Source: Phosphoribacter sp037046615
GTDB lineage: Bacteria; Actinomycetota; Actinomycetes; Actinomycetales; Dermatophilaceae
Reading direction: 5' to 3'
Assembly: GCA_037046615.1 (NCBI GenBank)
Contig: JBAOHD010000017.1
Coordinates: 300,458-364,457 of the forward strand
DNA: 64,000 nucleotides
The notes under the pieces are model-generated. The model worked only from the letters and a program-made list of their open reading frames with translations. It searched no databases and had not been told where the DNA came from. Every line of letters starts with the position of its first letter. Within the stretch, counting starts at the first letter, position 1. Both the position numbers and the translations under genes were made by a program. This document shows, in pieces, positions 36,501 to 45,679 of the stretch.

Positions 36501-37439
36501 CGCAGCATCGACCTGGCGCAAGGCCTCGTCCCGGGTGCGTGCGAACTCGCGGACGGCCCGCTCGTCGGCGCGTCGTCCTGCTCGACGTTCGGACCACCAG
36601 GTGCCGACGGAGATCGCCGGCCCCATCAAGCCAAAGGCCAGCATCGTCGGGCTGTGCATGATGACGGCGAGGACGGCGCCGAAGGCTAGGGGGAGGGCCG
36701 CTCCGAGGACCGAGAGTCGTGGCGGCGGGGTCGGTGTGGGTTCATCGGGCATCTGGACAGGGGCGGGAGCCCGCCAGGCCGGCGGGGGTGGCGCGGGTGA
36801 CACCAGCAGGTGCCCGCGTCCGTCGGGTCGAGTCGCGGCCGGCATACCCGGTGCTGCGCGGAGCGCGAATGTCGTGCTCCCACAGGTGAACTCATCATTG
36901 ACACGAAGCGGCTGCGGCGCGGGGCGCTGCGCCGCGCCCGCGACTGTCGTGCCGTTGGTCGAGGAGCGGTCGACGAGCATGATCTGGGTCGAGGAGAGCT
37001 GCAGCAGCGCGTGATCGCGGGACATCGACGGATCGGTGAGCGTGAGGGGCGTCGTCAGTCCGCGCCCCAAGACGTGGTCGCCTGCGGTGAGCGGCGCGAT
37101 GAGGCCGGCATCCGGGCCCCGAAGCACGTGGAGCTGAAGGAGGCTGGTGGTCGGCAGGGCGTGCGCAGGCAGGTCAGGAGTGTCTTCCACCCACTCCAGG
37201 TATGCCGTGTCGAGGAGGGGCGGGTGGCCGAGGCGTGCTGTTGGGGGCACAGGTCGCCCGATCGCGCGAAGGTGAGGGTCGGGTGCGTCGGGCAGGCCAC
37301 GGGCAGGCGCAACCCAGCCCAGGTGCCGGCCGATGGCCGCGAGGAGGTCAGCCGCTGTGGCCTCAGGTGTGGCCTCGGCCACGATGGAAACGGGGCGGCA
37401 GTCCACACCATGACGTCGAATGCGAAAACGCAGCTCCAC
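33512..37439 (-). CDS. FHA-domain FtsK/SpoIIIE ATPase, EssC/EccC-like (one frameshift)
   Basis: A very large protein of about 1,308 residues. In order: an N-terminal ubiquitin-like stretch (1-80), an FHA domain (~95-190, GDHVLGRGLTTPLTL, SMSRDHALLQL, DRSSTNGTTV), a proline-rich linker, two membrane helices (~245-280), and three FtsK-type ATPase modules. Module 1 is canonical (GGTTGSGKSE, VLVDYKGGAAF, MIDEFRTLADE). Modules 2 (GGPKTGRS) and 3 (GEPGSGRST, AVLVDDAARL) look degenerate. The last module is in another frame after a shift near 34,330. This is the motor architecture of type VII secretion, nearest Firmicute-type EssC. The GTG start has GGGGG 6 bases upstream. No WXG100 gene is in the window. 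Confidence 0.86.
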
Positions 37440-37601
37440 ATGTCCCCCTTGTGCGCGTCGAGGTCGCTCGCGGACGTCATCGTCGCCGGTCGGCTCCGGC
37501 GGGCCTGCCGGATTTCCACAGGCTGGTGATTTCCGACGCGCGCGGTCGAGGGGTTGTGACTAGCATTTCGGCAGCAGCCGGCAGGGGAAAGGCAGGGGCA
37601 C

Positions 37602-38834
37602 ATGGCTGACGCAGTGGCGCACGTCGAAAGCGAAGTCCGGGAGCTGATTCGCCGCTCCGGTTTGGATCCTGCTCGACAGGCGACGGGCATCGAGACGCTC
37701 GTGCGTGAGGCGGTCGCCGACTATGACGCCCGGTCGCTCGTCAGCGGTCTCCCCGCCCTGCCCAACCGTGATGCCGCGATCAAGTCGATCCTCGATGCGG
37801 TCGCGGGATTTGGCCCGCTGCAACGATATTTGGACGATCCGCGAATCGAAGAGATCTGGCTCAACGCGCCGGACCGAGTATTTGTCGCGCGCAATGGTGT
37901 GCCCGAGTTGACCACGACGATCCTGTCGGCCGATGAGGTGCGCGACCTCGTCGAGCGGATGCTGCGCTCCTCTGGTCGCCGAGTCGACTTGAGTTCGCCT
38001 TTCGTGGATGCCGTACTTCCGGACGGATCGAGGCTGCACGTCGTCATCCCCGATATCACCCGAGAGCATTGGGTGATCAATATCCGCAAGTTCGTCGCTC
38101 CCGCCTCTCATGTGGACGACTTGGTTGCCTTGGGGACGCTCACTCGCCCCGCCGCGACCTTCCTTGAAGCGGCTGTCGTTGCGGGCCTCAACATCCTGGT
38201 GGCGGGCGGGACTCAAGCAGGCAAGACCACCCTGCTGGGTTGCTTGGCAGCAGCCATCCCCTCGCGCGAGCGAGTCGTCACGTGCGAAGAGGTTTTCGAG
38301 CTCAAGATCCCTGTCCGGGACGTCGCGAGCATGCAGTGTCGACAGCCAAGCCTCGAAGGCACCGGAGAGGTCCCCCTTCGCCGCCTCGTCACCGAGGCTC
38401 TCCGGATGCGCCCATCTCGGATCATCGTCGGTGAGGTGCGCCAGGCCGAGAGCCTCGACCTGCTCATCGCCCTGAACTCAGGCCTGCCCGGCATGTGCAC
38501 GCTCCACGCAAACTCGGCGCGAGAGGCGATCACGAAGATGTGCACGCTGCCCCTGCTGGCAGGGGAGAACGTGTCGCCCCGGTTCGTCGTGCCGACGGTC
38601 GCCAGTTCGGTCGACCTGGTGGTCCACATCGCCTTGGACTACGACGGCGTGCGCCGGGTGCGCGAGATCGTCGCCGTGCCCGGCCGGGTCGAAGGAGACG
38701 TGGTCGAGACGGCGGACATCTTCACGAGCAAGGGCGGCTTCCTTCGCCGGGCCGACGGCTTCCCGCCACACCCCGAGAGATTCGAGCGTGCCGGCTACCG
38801 TCTGGCTGCGCTGCTTGCCCCGGAGCACCCATGA
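37602..38834 (+). CDS. tadA: Tad pilus assembly ATPase (CpaF/TadA)
   Basis: A 410-residue secretion ATPase of the CpaF family, powering assembly of Flp/Tad pili from the cytoplasm. It has the N-terminal helical domain, FGPLQRYLDDPRIEEIWLNAPDRVFVARNG, Walker A GGTQAGKTT (~residue 205), the Asp box TCEEVFELKI, Walker B RPSRIIVGEVR and the His box GMCTLHANSAREA. It heads the operon tadA-tadB-tadC-flp-tadE genes in the same order as Mtb Rv3659c-Rv3654c. It is divergent from the FHA-FtsK gene with 162 bases between; GGCAGGGG lies 4 bases before the ATG. Confidence 0.94.
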   Translation: MADAVAHVESEVRELIRRSGLDPARQATGIETLVREAVADYDARSLVSGLPALPNRDAAIKSILDAVAGFGPLQRYLDDPRIEEIWLNAPDRVFVARNGVPELTTTILSADEVRDLVERMLRSSGRRVDLSSPFVDAVLPDGSRLHVVIPDITREHWVINIRKFVAPASHVDDLVALGTLTRPAATFLEAAVVAGLNILVAGGTQAGKTTLLGCLAAAIPSRERVVTCEEVFELKIPVRDVASMQCRQPSLEGTGEVPLRRLVTEALRMRPSRIIVGEVRQAESLDLLIALNSGLPGMCTLHANSAREAITKMCTLPLLAGENVSPRFVVPTVASSVDLVVHIALDYDGVRRVREIVAVPGRVEGDVVETADIFTSKGGFLRRADGFPPHPERFERAGYRLAALLAPEHP

Positions 38835-39703
38835 CCGCCCTCGCCGTCGGACTCCTCTTCGGCATCGGGGTCCTGTTGCTCTACTGGTCGATGTGGCCGA
38901 TGCCTTCCACGCATCGCCACCAGTGCCAGACGGGCCGGGCCTCGCCAAAGAATGCGCGACGAACTCATCCAAGCGGGTTTCGACACCGTCAGTGTCGGAC
39001 AGCTCATGGCGCTCTCAGCGGCGCTCTTCCTCATCGTGGTGCTTGCCGCCGCATCGAGCCACGCGAGTGCTCCCGGTTGCCATCTGCTTCGCGCTCGGTG
39101 CGGCCGTGACTCCGAGAGGCCCTGGTCGCTATGCGCGCGAGGAAGCGACGCGTCCAGCTTCGTGACCTGTGGCCGGATGCCGTGGACAACGTGGCGTCGG
39201 CGGTCCGCGCGGGGTTGGCGCTCCCGGAGGCCCTGTCGCAACTTGCCGTCCGTGGCCCAGAGGAACTCAGGCCGGCCTTCGCCGCATTTGCCGAGGACTA
39301 CCGCGCGTCCGGACGGTTCCACGAGTGCCTTGACCGACTCAAGGCCCGGCTGAGCGATCCCATCGCCGACCGGCTCATCGAGTCCCTTCGGATCGCGCGC
39401 GAAGTCGGTGGCTCGGACCTCGGCACGGTCCTGCGCACCTTGTCCCGGTTCCTGCGAGAGGACGCGCGGACGCGGGCTGAACTCGAGACCCGGCAAGGGT
39501 GGACTGTCAATGCCGCGCGTCTGGCAGCTGCCGCGCCATGGGTCGTCCTGGCGATGCTCTCGTTCCAACCGAAGGCACTCACGGCATACTCCACACCGCA
39601 GGGAGTAGCGATCCTCGCGGTGGGGGCCGGTGTCACGGTCCTCGCCTATCGATTGATGGTGCGCATCGGTCGGCTGCCTGACGACGAACGAGTGCTGCGA
39701 TGA
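38831..39703 (+). CDS. tadB: Tad pilus membrane platform protein TadB (frameshifts)
   Basis: About 290 codons split over three frames. The start MTALAVGLLFGIGVLLLYWSMW is a membrane helix and overlaps the tadA stop (ATGA). The next frame has MRDELIQAGFDTVSVGQLMALSAALFLIVVLAAA; the last has the type II secretion F domain (VQLRDLWPDAVDNVASAVRAGLALPEALSQLA, AREVGGSDLGTVLRTLSRFLREDARTRAELETRQGW) and two C-terminal helices. Shifts near 38,930 and 39,090 look like indels, since the pieces join in TadB order. It forms the inner-membrane platform with TadC. Confidence 0.82.
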
Positions 39704-40641
39704 CCCTCGGACCGACCGGGTGGGTCGGCGCAGCGCTCGGGCTGACCTTTGGAGTCGGGCTCATTCTTGTGTGGCTCGGATCCCCGCGTCGTCGACGGCC
39801 GACCCTGATCCACCGCCTGGCTCCCTACGTCGGCCACACGACGCCGACCTCCGGCCTGCTGCTGCGAGAGCCAGCTCGCCGTGGGGGCGTGATCGTGACA
39901 CTCGCGCGACCGCTCGTGCGCGATCTTGCGCGCCGCGTCGACCGGATCATGGGTGGCTCAGCGTCGGTGCGTCGGCGGCAACTGCGGGCAGGGCTCGCGC
40001 CGGACCTCGAGGCATTCCGCACCGAACAGGTCCTCTGGGGCTCGATCGGAGGGCTGATCGGCGTTGTCCTCGGGTTGGTCGCCGTCGTGACACGAGGTGC
40101 TGCCGCAGTGCCTGTCGTCGCCTTCGTCGTCTGTGCGATCCTGACGGGCATCGTGAGCCGAGATCAATGGCTATCGCGTCAGGCTCGCCTGCGCGAACAA
40201 CGCATGTTGACCGAGTTCCCCACAGTTGCTGAGCTCCTCGCCCTTGCTGTGTCCGCAGGGGAGGGAGCCACCGGTGCGCTCGATCGCGTATGCCGCCTTT
40301 CCCGCGGCGAGTTGGCGCAGGAACTCGGCCAATGCCTCGCCGATGCACGCGCGGGAGCCAATCTGCCCACGGCGCTCCAGGGCCTTGCCGACCGGACCGG
40401 TCTGGTCAGCCTCGCCCGATTTGTCGACGGCATGGTCGTGGCGGTCGAGCGTGGCACTCCACTCGCGGAGGTTCTCCGGGCACAAGCCCAAGATGTCCGC
40501 GAGGCAAGTCGTCGCTCCATCATGGAATCCGGTGGCCGCAAGGAGATCGGGATGATGGTGCCGGTCGTCTTCCTCGTGCTCCCCATCACCGTCGTATTCG
40601 CTGTTTTCCCGGGCTTTGCCCTCCTACGCCTCGCGACCTAG
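39700..40641 (+). CDS. tadC: Tad pilus membrane platform protein TadC
   Basis: A 313-residue protein with an N-terminal helix, a pair of central helices (~residues 110-150, SIGGLIGVVLGLVAVVTRGAAAVPVVAFVVCAIL) and the F domain (EFPTVAELLALAVSAGEGATGALDRVCRLSRGELAQELGQCL, ARFVDGMVVAVERGTPLAEVLRAQAQDVREASRR), ending in a hydrophobic pair. It starts with ATG overlapping tadB by 4 bases. It partners TadB as the platform driven by TadA. Confidence 0.9.
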   Translation: MTLGPTGWVGAALGLTFGVGLILVWLGSPRRRRPTLIHRLAPYVGHTTPTSGLLLREPARRGGVIVTLARPLVRDLARRVDRIMGGSASVRRRQLRAGLAPDLEAFRTEQVLWGSIGGLIGVVLGLVAVVTRGAAAVPVVAFVVCAILTGIVSRDQWLSRQARLREQRMLTEFPTVAELLALAVSAGEGATGALDRVCRLSRGELAQELGQCLADARAGANLPTALQGLADRTGLVSLARFVDGMVVAVERGTPLAEVLRAQAQDVREASRRSIMESGGRKEIGMMVPVVFLVLPITVVFAVFPGFALLRLAT

Positions 40642-40667
40642 ACCGGGCCGCGATTTGATCACCATCA

Positions 40668-40880
40668 TTGCCGGACAGGGGAACTCATGAAGATCCGCAA
40701 AGCATTGCCGCCCGCCTTACCCGCCTGTGGTCTGCCGGTCGCCGAGACCGCGGGGACGTCCCCGGTTGGGTGCTCATTACCGTCATGACGGCGGGTCTGG
40801 TCTCCGCGCTGTGGGTGTTTGCCGGGCCCGCGTTGGTCGATCTGTTCAAGAACGCGCTCGGCAACGTCAGCGGTAACTAG
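40668..40880 (+). CDS. Flp-type small pilin/DUF4244-like
   Basis: A 70-codon frame with a basic start and one membrane helix (GWVLITVMTAGLVSALWVFAG). This is the size and position of the Flp pilin or pilin-like gene in actinobacterial Tad loci, and the RRDRGDVPGWVL junction looks like a prepilin cleavage area. The frame begins with TTG 40668, but ATG 40687, with GGGGAA 5 bases before it, is a better start. That ATG is in another frame, so a one-base indel near 40,705 is likely and the true protein would be ~63 residues. Confidence 0.65.
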   Translation: MPDRGTHEDPQSIAARLTRLWSAGRRDRGDVPGWVLITVMTAGLVSALWVFAGPALVDLFKNALGNVSGN

Positions 40881-40885
40881 AGCCG

Positions 40886-41296
40886 GTGGCTGCTGGGACC
40901 AGGACTCCTGCGCGAGAAGAGGGCTCGTCGGTCGCGGAGTTCGTCATGGTGGCTGGCCTGGTGTTGCTCCTGGGTGTCGGCGTCTTCCAACTGGGGCTGG
41001 CACTTTACGTCCGCAACACGCTCATCATGAGCGCCGCCGAAGGCGCCCGCTGGGGAGCGAGAGCTGACGCTCAGGCGGGCGATGCCGAGGGGCGCACGCG
41101 GGCCATCCTCGCGGACGCCCTTCCGGCGGCATACGGCGATCAGGTCAGCGCGACCCGGGCCGTGACCGCCCAAGGAGTGGCCGTTGTGTCGGTGTCGGTG
41201 ACCGCCCCGATGCCGGTCATCGGCCTCCTCGGGCCGTCCGGCACGATGACGGTGACCGGTCGGGCCTTCGACGAGCGTCAGGTCATCGCGCCATGA
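40886..41296 (+). CDS. TadE family pilus assembly protein
   Basis: A 136-residue minor pilin-like protein with the TadE signature GSSVAEFVMVAGLVLLLGVGVFQLGLALYVRNTLIMSAAEGARWGA: a Glu five residues into the hydrophobic helix, and a soluble C-terminal domain outside. It starts with GTG 40886, 5 bases after the Flp stop, and its end overlaps the next gene by 4 bases. It matches Mtb Rv3655c in position. Confidence 0.88.
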   Translation: MAAGTRTPAREEGSSVAEFVMVAGLVLLLGVGVFQLGLALYVRNTLIMSAAEGARWGARADAQAGDAEGRTRAILADALPAAYGDQVSATRAVTAQGVAVVSVSVTAPMPVIGLLGPSGTMTVTGRAFDERQVIAP

Positions 41297-41731
41297 GTGC
41301 CCCGGCGTCGCGAGAGGATGGCCGCGCCGTCGTCGAGTTCGTCTTCCTCGGCACGCTCATGCTCGTCCCGCTCGTCTACCTGGTCCTCATCCTGGGCGCG
41401 GTCCAAGCGGGAGCCTTCGCCGCGACCACCGCAGCCCGGGAGGCAGGACGCGCCTTCACGACGTCGCCGTCCGACGACGCGGCCGTGGCCCGTGGGCGCG
41501 CCGCGGCCGCGCTGTCGTTCGAGGACTTCGGCGTGAAGGACGGCAGTGACGTGACCTTCACCTGCGATGGGTCGCCGTGTCTGCGGCCCTGACGGCAAGG
41601 TCAGCGTGACCGCACGGGTGAGTGTCATCCTGCCGCTCATGCCCGCCTTCCTCGCCGACGCGGTGCCGGCCTCGATCCCGATCAGCGTCACCCACGTCGC
41701 GTCCGTTGACAGATTCGGCGGTGCCCCGTGA
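41293..41731 (+). CDS. Second TadE-like pseudopilin (one frameshift)
   Basis: About 145 residues. The first frame has GRAVVEFVFLGTLMLVPLVYLVLILGAVQAGAFAATTAAREAGRAF, a TadE-like helix with its Glu, and reaches a stop at 41,592. Shifting one base near 41,580 continues the protein as CGPDGKVSVTARVSVILPLMPAFLADAVPASIPISVTHVASVDRF to TGA 41,729-41,731, which overlaps the next start as GTGA. The TCDGSPC...CGPDG join suggests an inserted or lost base. It probably forms a minor pseudopilin with the neighbouring TadE and TadG-like products. Confidence 0.75.
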
Positions 41732-42180
41732 GGCGCGAGGACCGCGAGAAGGGGCAGATCAGCGTCCTGATCCTCGGCCTGTTCGTCATCGCGGCGCTGC
41801 TCATCATCGGCGGGGTCGATGTCACCGCAGCCCAGCTGGCCCGCGTCCGGCTCATCGACGCGGCCGACGCGATGGCCCTGGACGCCGCCGATGCGCTGGA
41901 CGAACGGGGTGGGTATGCCGGTGGGCTCGCTCAGGGGATCGCGCTGACCTCGGCGACGGTCGTGTCTGCGGCCGAGGCCCACCTCGCGGCGCGGCCGGCG
42001 CCTGACGGGGTCTCCGCCTGGCGGCTGCTCCCCGGCACAGGCACCGCGGACGGGAGGTCGGCCACGGTCGCGCTCGAAGCCGTCGTCGACCTGCCGATCA
42101 CGGGCGGGGTGTTGGAGGCACTCGGCCGGACCGTCACGATCCAGGTGCAGTCGAAGGCCAGGGCGCCCCTGCAGCCGTGA
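41728..42180 (+). CDS. TadG/Rv3654c-like pilus protein
   Basis: A 150-residue protein beginning EKGQISVLILGLFVIAALLIIGGVDVTAAQLARVRLIDAADAMALDAADAL, a single membrane helix followed by a helix with the A-x-x-DAADAMALDAAD pattern of the TadG N-terminal (Flp-like) segment. Mtb Rv3654c is the positional match. It starts GTG 41728. The 3' end overlaps the convergent DUF1989 gene by 47 bases. Confidence 0.82.
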   Translation: MRREDREKGQISVLILGLFVIAALLIIGGVDVTAAQLARVRLIDAADAMALDAADALDERGGYAGGLAQGIALTSATVVSAAEAHLAARPAPDGVSAWRLLPGTGTADGRSATVALEAVVDLPITGGVLEALGRTVTIQVQSKARAPLQP

Positions 42181-42843
42181 CCTGCCAGTCGATCGGGGTG
42201 CAGTGCCCGTTGTTGGACTTTTCCGCCGAGCAGGCGGTGATGCCGGCGACCAGCGGGATCGCGGCCCGGATCGCGAAGCACATCGCCGGGGACGGTGGGG
42301 GGTGGGTCGATATGGAGTTCGCCCTCGGTGTCGGTCCACACGTCCATGAAGACGTTGAGCGTCGTCCCGATCCGATCCGGGTCGACCCCGACCGGCACGA
42401 GCGCCTCGCAGAGGTTGCCGAAACAACTGCGATGCGGCGCCCCGTCGAACTCGGGATAGAGCAGATCGAAGGTCTCCTGGCTGCACGGTGTCAGCGTCAG
42501 GTCGTGCACCCCGACCGAGTCGGCCACGACCTCGGCCATGACCCGGCTCCGATTGCTGAACAGCTGCGGACCCCGACGACACGTAGAGCGAGTTGCCGTA
42601 GTCGATGGTGCGCCCCGCCGAGAACTGCTCCATGACATCCACGGCACTCACGAGATACAGATCGCTGACCTGCTCGCCGCACGGGTCGACGATCCACAGG
42701 ACGTCCCCGACCTCAAGGGCCACCGCTGCCCCGTGCTGGGGCGCGATCCGGGTCCAGCCGGGGGCAGGGCCAGCCGGCCCACCGGCATACTCCAGCGCCG
42801 GGGTGAGGCGGTCGCGGTGTCGACCGCGCGCGGGGTTAGTCAT
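42134..42843 (-). CDS. DUF1989 (urea carboxylase-associated/carboxyguanidine deiminase-like) protein, frameshifts
   Basis: About 236 codons in two or three frames. The first frame has GWTRIAPQHGAAVALEVGDVLWIVDPCGEQVSDLYLVSAVDVMEQFSAGRTIDYGNSLYVSSG; the next has VMAEVVADSVGVHDLTLTPCSQETFDLLY and HRSCFGNLCEALVPVGVDPDRIGTTLNVFMDV; the end, ITACSAEKSNNGHCTPIDWQV, is in the third. These Cys-containing blocks are those of DUF1989, the family of CgdA/CgdB carboxyguanidine deiminase subunits. The ATG overlaps the YqcI/YcgG-like gene by 8 bases, so the two are coupled. The exact substrate here is unknown. Confidence 0.82.
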
Positions 42844-43572
42844 CACGAGCCCTCTCGACGGCCTCGAACGGTGGCGCCCAGTCTGCCTCGACGGCCCGCC
42901 CGGCATACTGCCTCGCCTCGGACGACAGCCCGTGGTCGGACACCATCGGGTTGACCGACCCCTGCAACGCCGCATCGCGGCGCCGGATCGTGTCTCGCAT
43001 CCGCTCATACCCGCCCGCACTCCGCAGCCGCTCGAACTGCGCGTGGAGGTTGAACACCATCGTCGGCAGGGGGGTGCGGCGCGCCACCCGTGACGCCTGC
43101 GGGTGGAGCCCGACGATGAAGAACGCCACGCCACCATGGCTGAACGAGAAGTGCACCTTCGCCGGGTCGTCGCTCACCTGCGCCGCCCACGGCTGCTCGT
43201 CAGTGTCGTGGAGGAACTGCAACACCCCCCACAGCGCCTGCTCAAACCCCACCTCCGAGTCACGGCAGTGGCCCTCGGAAGACCGCGATGAAACTCGCGA
43301 AATCTCCGGCCGAGTCGACCGATTGCCCGTATGCCGTGAGCTCGGCTCCCAGCCGCGCGAGACTCCCACCCTCGCTCGCGTCGGTCATGTCGTCGAGCAC
43401 GACGACCCGAGCACCTTCCCGACGGAACACTGATTTTGCTCCGAGACAGGGGTATTCGGGATGCTGGACCATCGTCGTCAAGTGCGGCCATGACCTCTGC
43501 CTCGCTGGCAACGTGCAGGTCCGACGCGTGCTGGTCGGCGAGCACCTCGGGGAGCGGGCGGTGGGGCGGCAT
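42836..43572 (-). CDS. YqcI/YcgG family heme-type N-oxygenase (GntA-like), frameshifts
   Basis: About 245 codons in three frames. Pieces in order: MPPHRPLPEVLADQHASDLHVASEAEVMAALDDD; HPEYPCLGAKSVFRREGARVVVLDDM with LARLGAELTAYGQS; HCRDSEVGFEQALWGVLQFLHDTDEQPWAAQVSDDPAKVHFSFSHGGVAFFIVGLHPQASR; and a C-terminal ERLRSAGGYERMRDTIRRRDAALQGSVNPM. Blocks such as HPxYPCLGAKS and FFIVGLHPQASR define the YqcI/YcgG family, which includes GntA and AglA, heme-dependent N-hydroxylases of arginine-type guanidines. Shifts near 43,470 and 43,270 look like indels. Pairing with DUF1989 suggests guanidino chemistry. Confidence 0.82.
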
Positions 43573-43621
43573 ACGGGTCACTGTCCCCGCAGGTGAGGCG
43601 GCTAGCCCACCGACGCTCCCG

Positions 43622-43627
43622 TAGGCT
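43622..43627 (+). promoter_or_regulatory. -10 element of prfB, leaderless
   Basis: TAGGCT followed by 8 bases and ATG 43636; only 63 bases separate this start from the divergent YqcI/YcgG gene. Confidence 0.45.
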
Positions 43628-43635
43628 TGGCTGTC

Positions 43636-44753
43636 ATGGCCCTCGACTTCTCGGAAGAGCTCAAGCACCTGCGCGCGACGATGGACTCGGTCCGCGAGGT
43701 GACGGGCTTGGAGGCCCTGGCGACCCAGATCACCGAGTTGGAGCGGCAGGCGAGCGTCCCCGACCTCTGGGACGACCCCGAGGCCGCGCAGAAGATCACC
43801 TCGGCCCTGTCCCGGGCCAACGCCGAGCGCGACCGCGTCCTCGGGATGGACGCGCGCATCGAAGATCTCGAGGTCCTCGTCGAGATGGGCACCGAAGAAG
43901 GCGACGCCGACACCCTCGCCGAGGCCGAGGTGGAGTTGGCCAAGATCGAAGAAGGACCTCGACGCCCTCGAAGTGCGCACCCTCCTGGCGGGAGAGTGGG
44001 ACGCTCGCGAGGCCGTCGTCACGATCCGCGCCGGTGCGGGCGGAGTCGACGCAGCCGACTTCGCCGAGATGCTCATGCGGATGTATCTGCGCTGGGCCGA
44101 GCGCCACGGCTACCCGACGGCGGTCCTCGACACGTCCTACGCCGAAGAAGCCGGCCTCAAGTCCGCGACCTTCGAGGTCGAAAGTGCCCTACGCCTTCGG
44201 CAACCTCTCGGTGGAGGCCGGCACCCACCGACTCGTGCGGATCAGCCCCTTCGACAACCAAGGGCGCCGCCAGACGTCCTTCGCCGCCGTCGAGGTCGTC
44301 CCCCTCATCGAGCAGACCGACCACATCGACATCCCCGAAAACGAGCTCAAGGTCGACGTCTTCCGCTCGTCGGGTCCCGGCGGCCAGAGCGTCAACACGA
44401 CCGACTCGGCCGTGCGGATGACGCACATCCCCACCGGCATCGTCGTGTCGATGCAAAACGAGAAGTCCCAGATCCAGAACCGCGCCGCCGCACTGCGCGT
44501 CCTGCCAGTCCCGCCTGCTCTGCTCCAGAAGAAGGCCGAGGAAGCCGCGACGAAGAAGGAAATGGCCGGCGACATCAAGGCCAGCTGGGGCGACCAGATG
44601 CGCTCCTACGTGTTGCAGCCCTACCAGATGGTCAAGGATCTGCGCACCGAGCACGAGGTCGGCAACCCGAGCGCCGTCTTCGACGGGGACATCGACGACT
44701 TCATCGAGGCCGGCATCCGCTGGAAGCGCAACGCCGAGAAGGCGCAGGCGTAG
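43636..44753 (+). CDS. prfB: Peptide chain release factor 2 (several frameshifts)
   Basis: RF2, about 372 residues, releasing peptides at UGA and UAA codons. Seen: the N-terminal helical domain (LRATMDSVREVTGLEALATQITELERQASVPDLWDD), IRAGAGGVDAADFAEMLMRMYLRWAERHG, the SPF tripeptide in RLVRISPFDNQGRRQTSFAAVEV (RF2 stop recognition) and SSGPGGQSVNTTDSAVRMTH with the GGQ loop. Single extra bases near 43,950 and 44,182, and compensating ones at 44,505-44,522, shift the frame. An intact gene is essential, so these are sequencing errors, not the programmed frameshift known at codon ~26 in other bacteria. It precedes ftsE, as usual in actinobacteria. Confidence 0.93.
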
Positions 44754-44887
44754 CGCAGCGTCACGCCACGCCCGTCACACCCGTAACATGCGTTTCTCAG
44801 GTCCCACACGTACCCTCGGACGACTGACAGCATGTCGCCGGCGGAGGTCGTATGCCGCATGCTCAGCGTTCCCGACCGGAGACCCGC

Positions 44888-45679
44888 ATGATCCTTTTCA
44901 ACAAGGTCACCAAGACCTACGCCAAGTCCACGCGCCCCGCGTTGGACGAGGTTTCCATGGAGGTCGAGCGCGGCGAGTTCGTCTTCGTCGTCGGGCAGTC
45001 CGGGTCGGGCAAGTCCACCCTCCTGCGACTGGCAATCCGCGAGCAGCGAGCCACCAAAGGCACCGTCCTCGTCGCCGGCCGTGACCTGCGCACCCTGCCC
45101 GACCGCCGGGTCCCGCTCCTGCGGCGAGAGATCGGCACCGTCTTCCAGGACTTCCGGCTCCTTCCCGGCAAGACCGTCTTCGACAATGTCGCCTTCGCCC
45201 TCCAAGTGATCGGCAAGTCCCGCGCCGTCATCCGCCAGACCGTCCCTGAGACCCTGCGCATCGTCGGCCTCGACGGCAAGGCCAAGCGCTATCCGCATGA
45301 ACTGTCCGGCGGCGAACAGCAGCGGGTCGCCATCGCCCGGGCCATCGTCAACAAGCCGACGATCCTCTTGGCCGACGAACCCACCGGCAACCTCGACCCC
45401 GGCACGAGTGAGGGCATCGTCAGCCTCCTGGACCGCATCAACCGGTCGGGCACCACAGTGCTCATGGCCACCCATGACAAGGGGATCGTCGACGACTTCG
45501 ACAAGCGCGTCGTCGAACTCATCGAAGGCCGGATCGTCCGCGACGAGGCCCACGGTGTCTACGGCACGTCCACCTCGTCGCTGCCCACCACCGGCGAGGT
45601 CACCGCAGACGACACCCCCACCCGCAAACTCCGCCTCCCCTTCACCCGCAGCGACCAGGGACCGGAGGCCTCATCATGA
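44888..45679 (+). CDS. ftsE: Cell division ATP-binding protein FtsE
   Basis: A 263-residue ABC ATPase with Walker A GQSGSGKSTLL (~residue 38), Q-loop VFQDFRLLPGKTVFDN, signature LSGGEQQRVAIARAIVNKP, Walker B ILLADEPTGNLDP and switch His MATHDKG. The FRLL after the Q-loop is typical of FtsE. A ~40-residue C-terminal tail is longer than in E. coli. ATG 44888 is used because upstream codons lack homology-like sequence. It overlaps ftsX by 4 bases. FtsEX senses the division site and drives the periplasmic hydrolase encoded just downstream. Confidence 0.95.
   Translation: MILFNKVTKTYAKSTRPALDEVSMEVERGEFVFVVGQSGSGKSTLLRLAIREQRATKGTVLVAGRDLRTLPDRRVPLLRREIGTVFQDFRLLPGKTVFDNVAFALQVIGKSRAVIRQTVPETLRIVGLDGKAKRYPHELSGGEQQRVAIARAIVNKPTILLADEPTGNLDPGTSEGIVSLLDRINRSGTTVLMATHDKGIVDDFDKRVVELIEGRIVRDEAHGVYGTSTSSLPTTGEVTADDTPTRKLRLPFTRSDQGPEASS

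Noticed and set aside
33512..37439. Chromosome-segregation FtsK
   Set aside because: It has an FHA domain and three ATPase modules but no gamma (KOPS-reading) domain, and fits EssC/EccC instead.
43636..44200. Programmed frameshift in prfB
   Set aside because: The known site lies near codon 26 with an in-frame UGA after CUU. Here the shifts are near codons ~107 and ~182, lack such a signal and are several.
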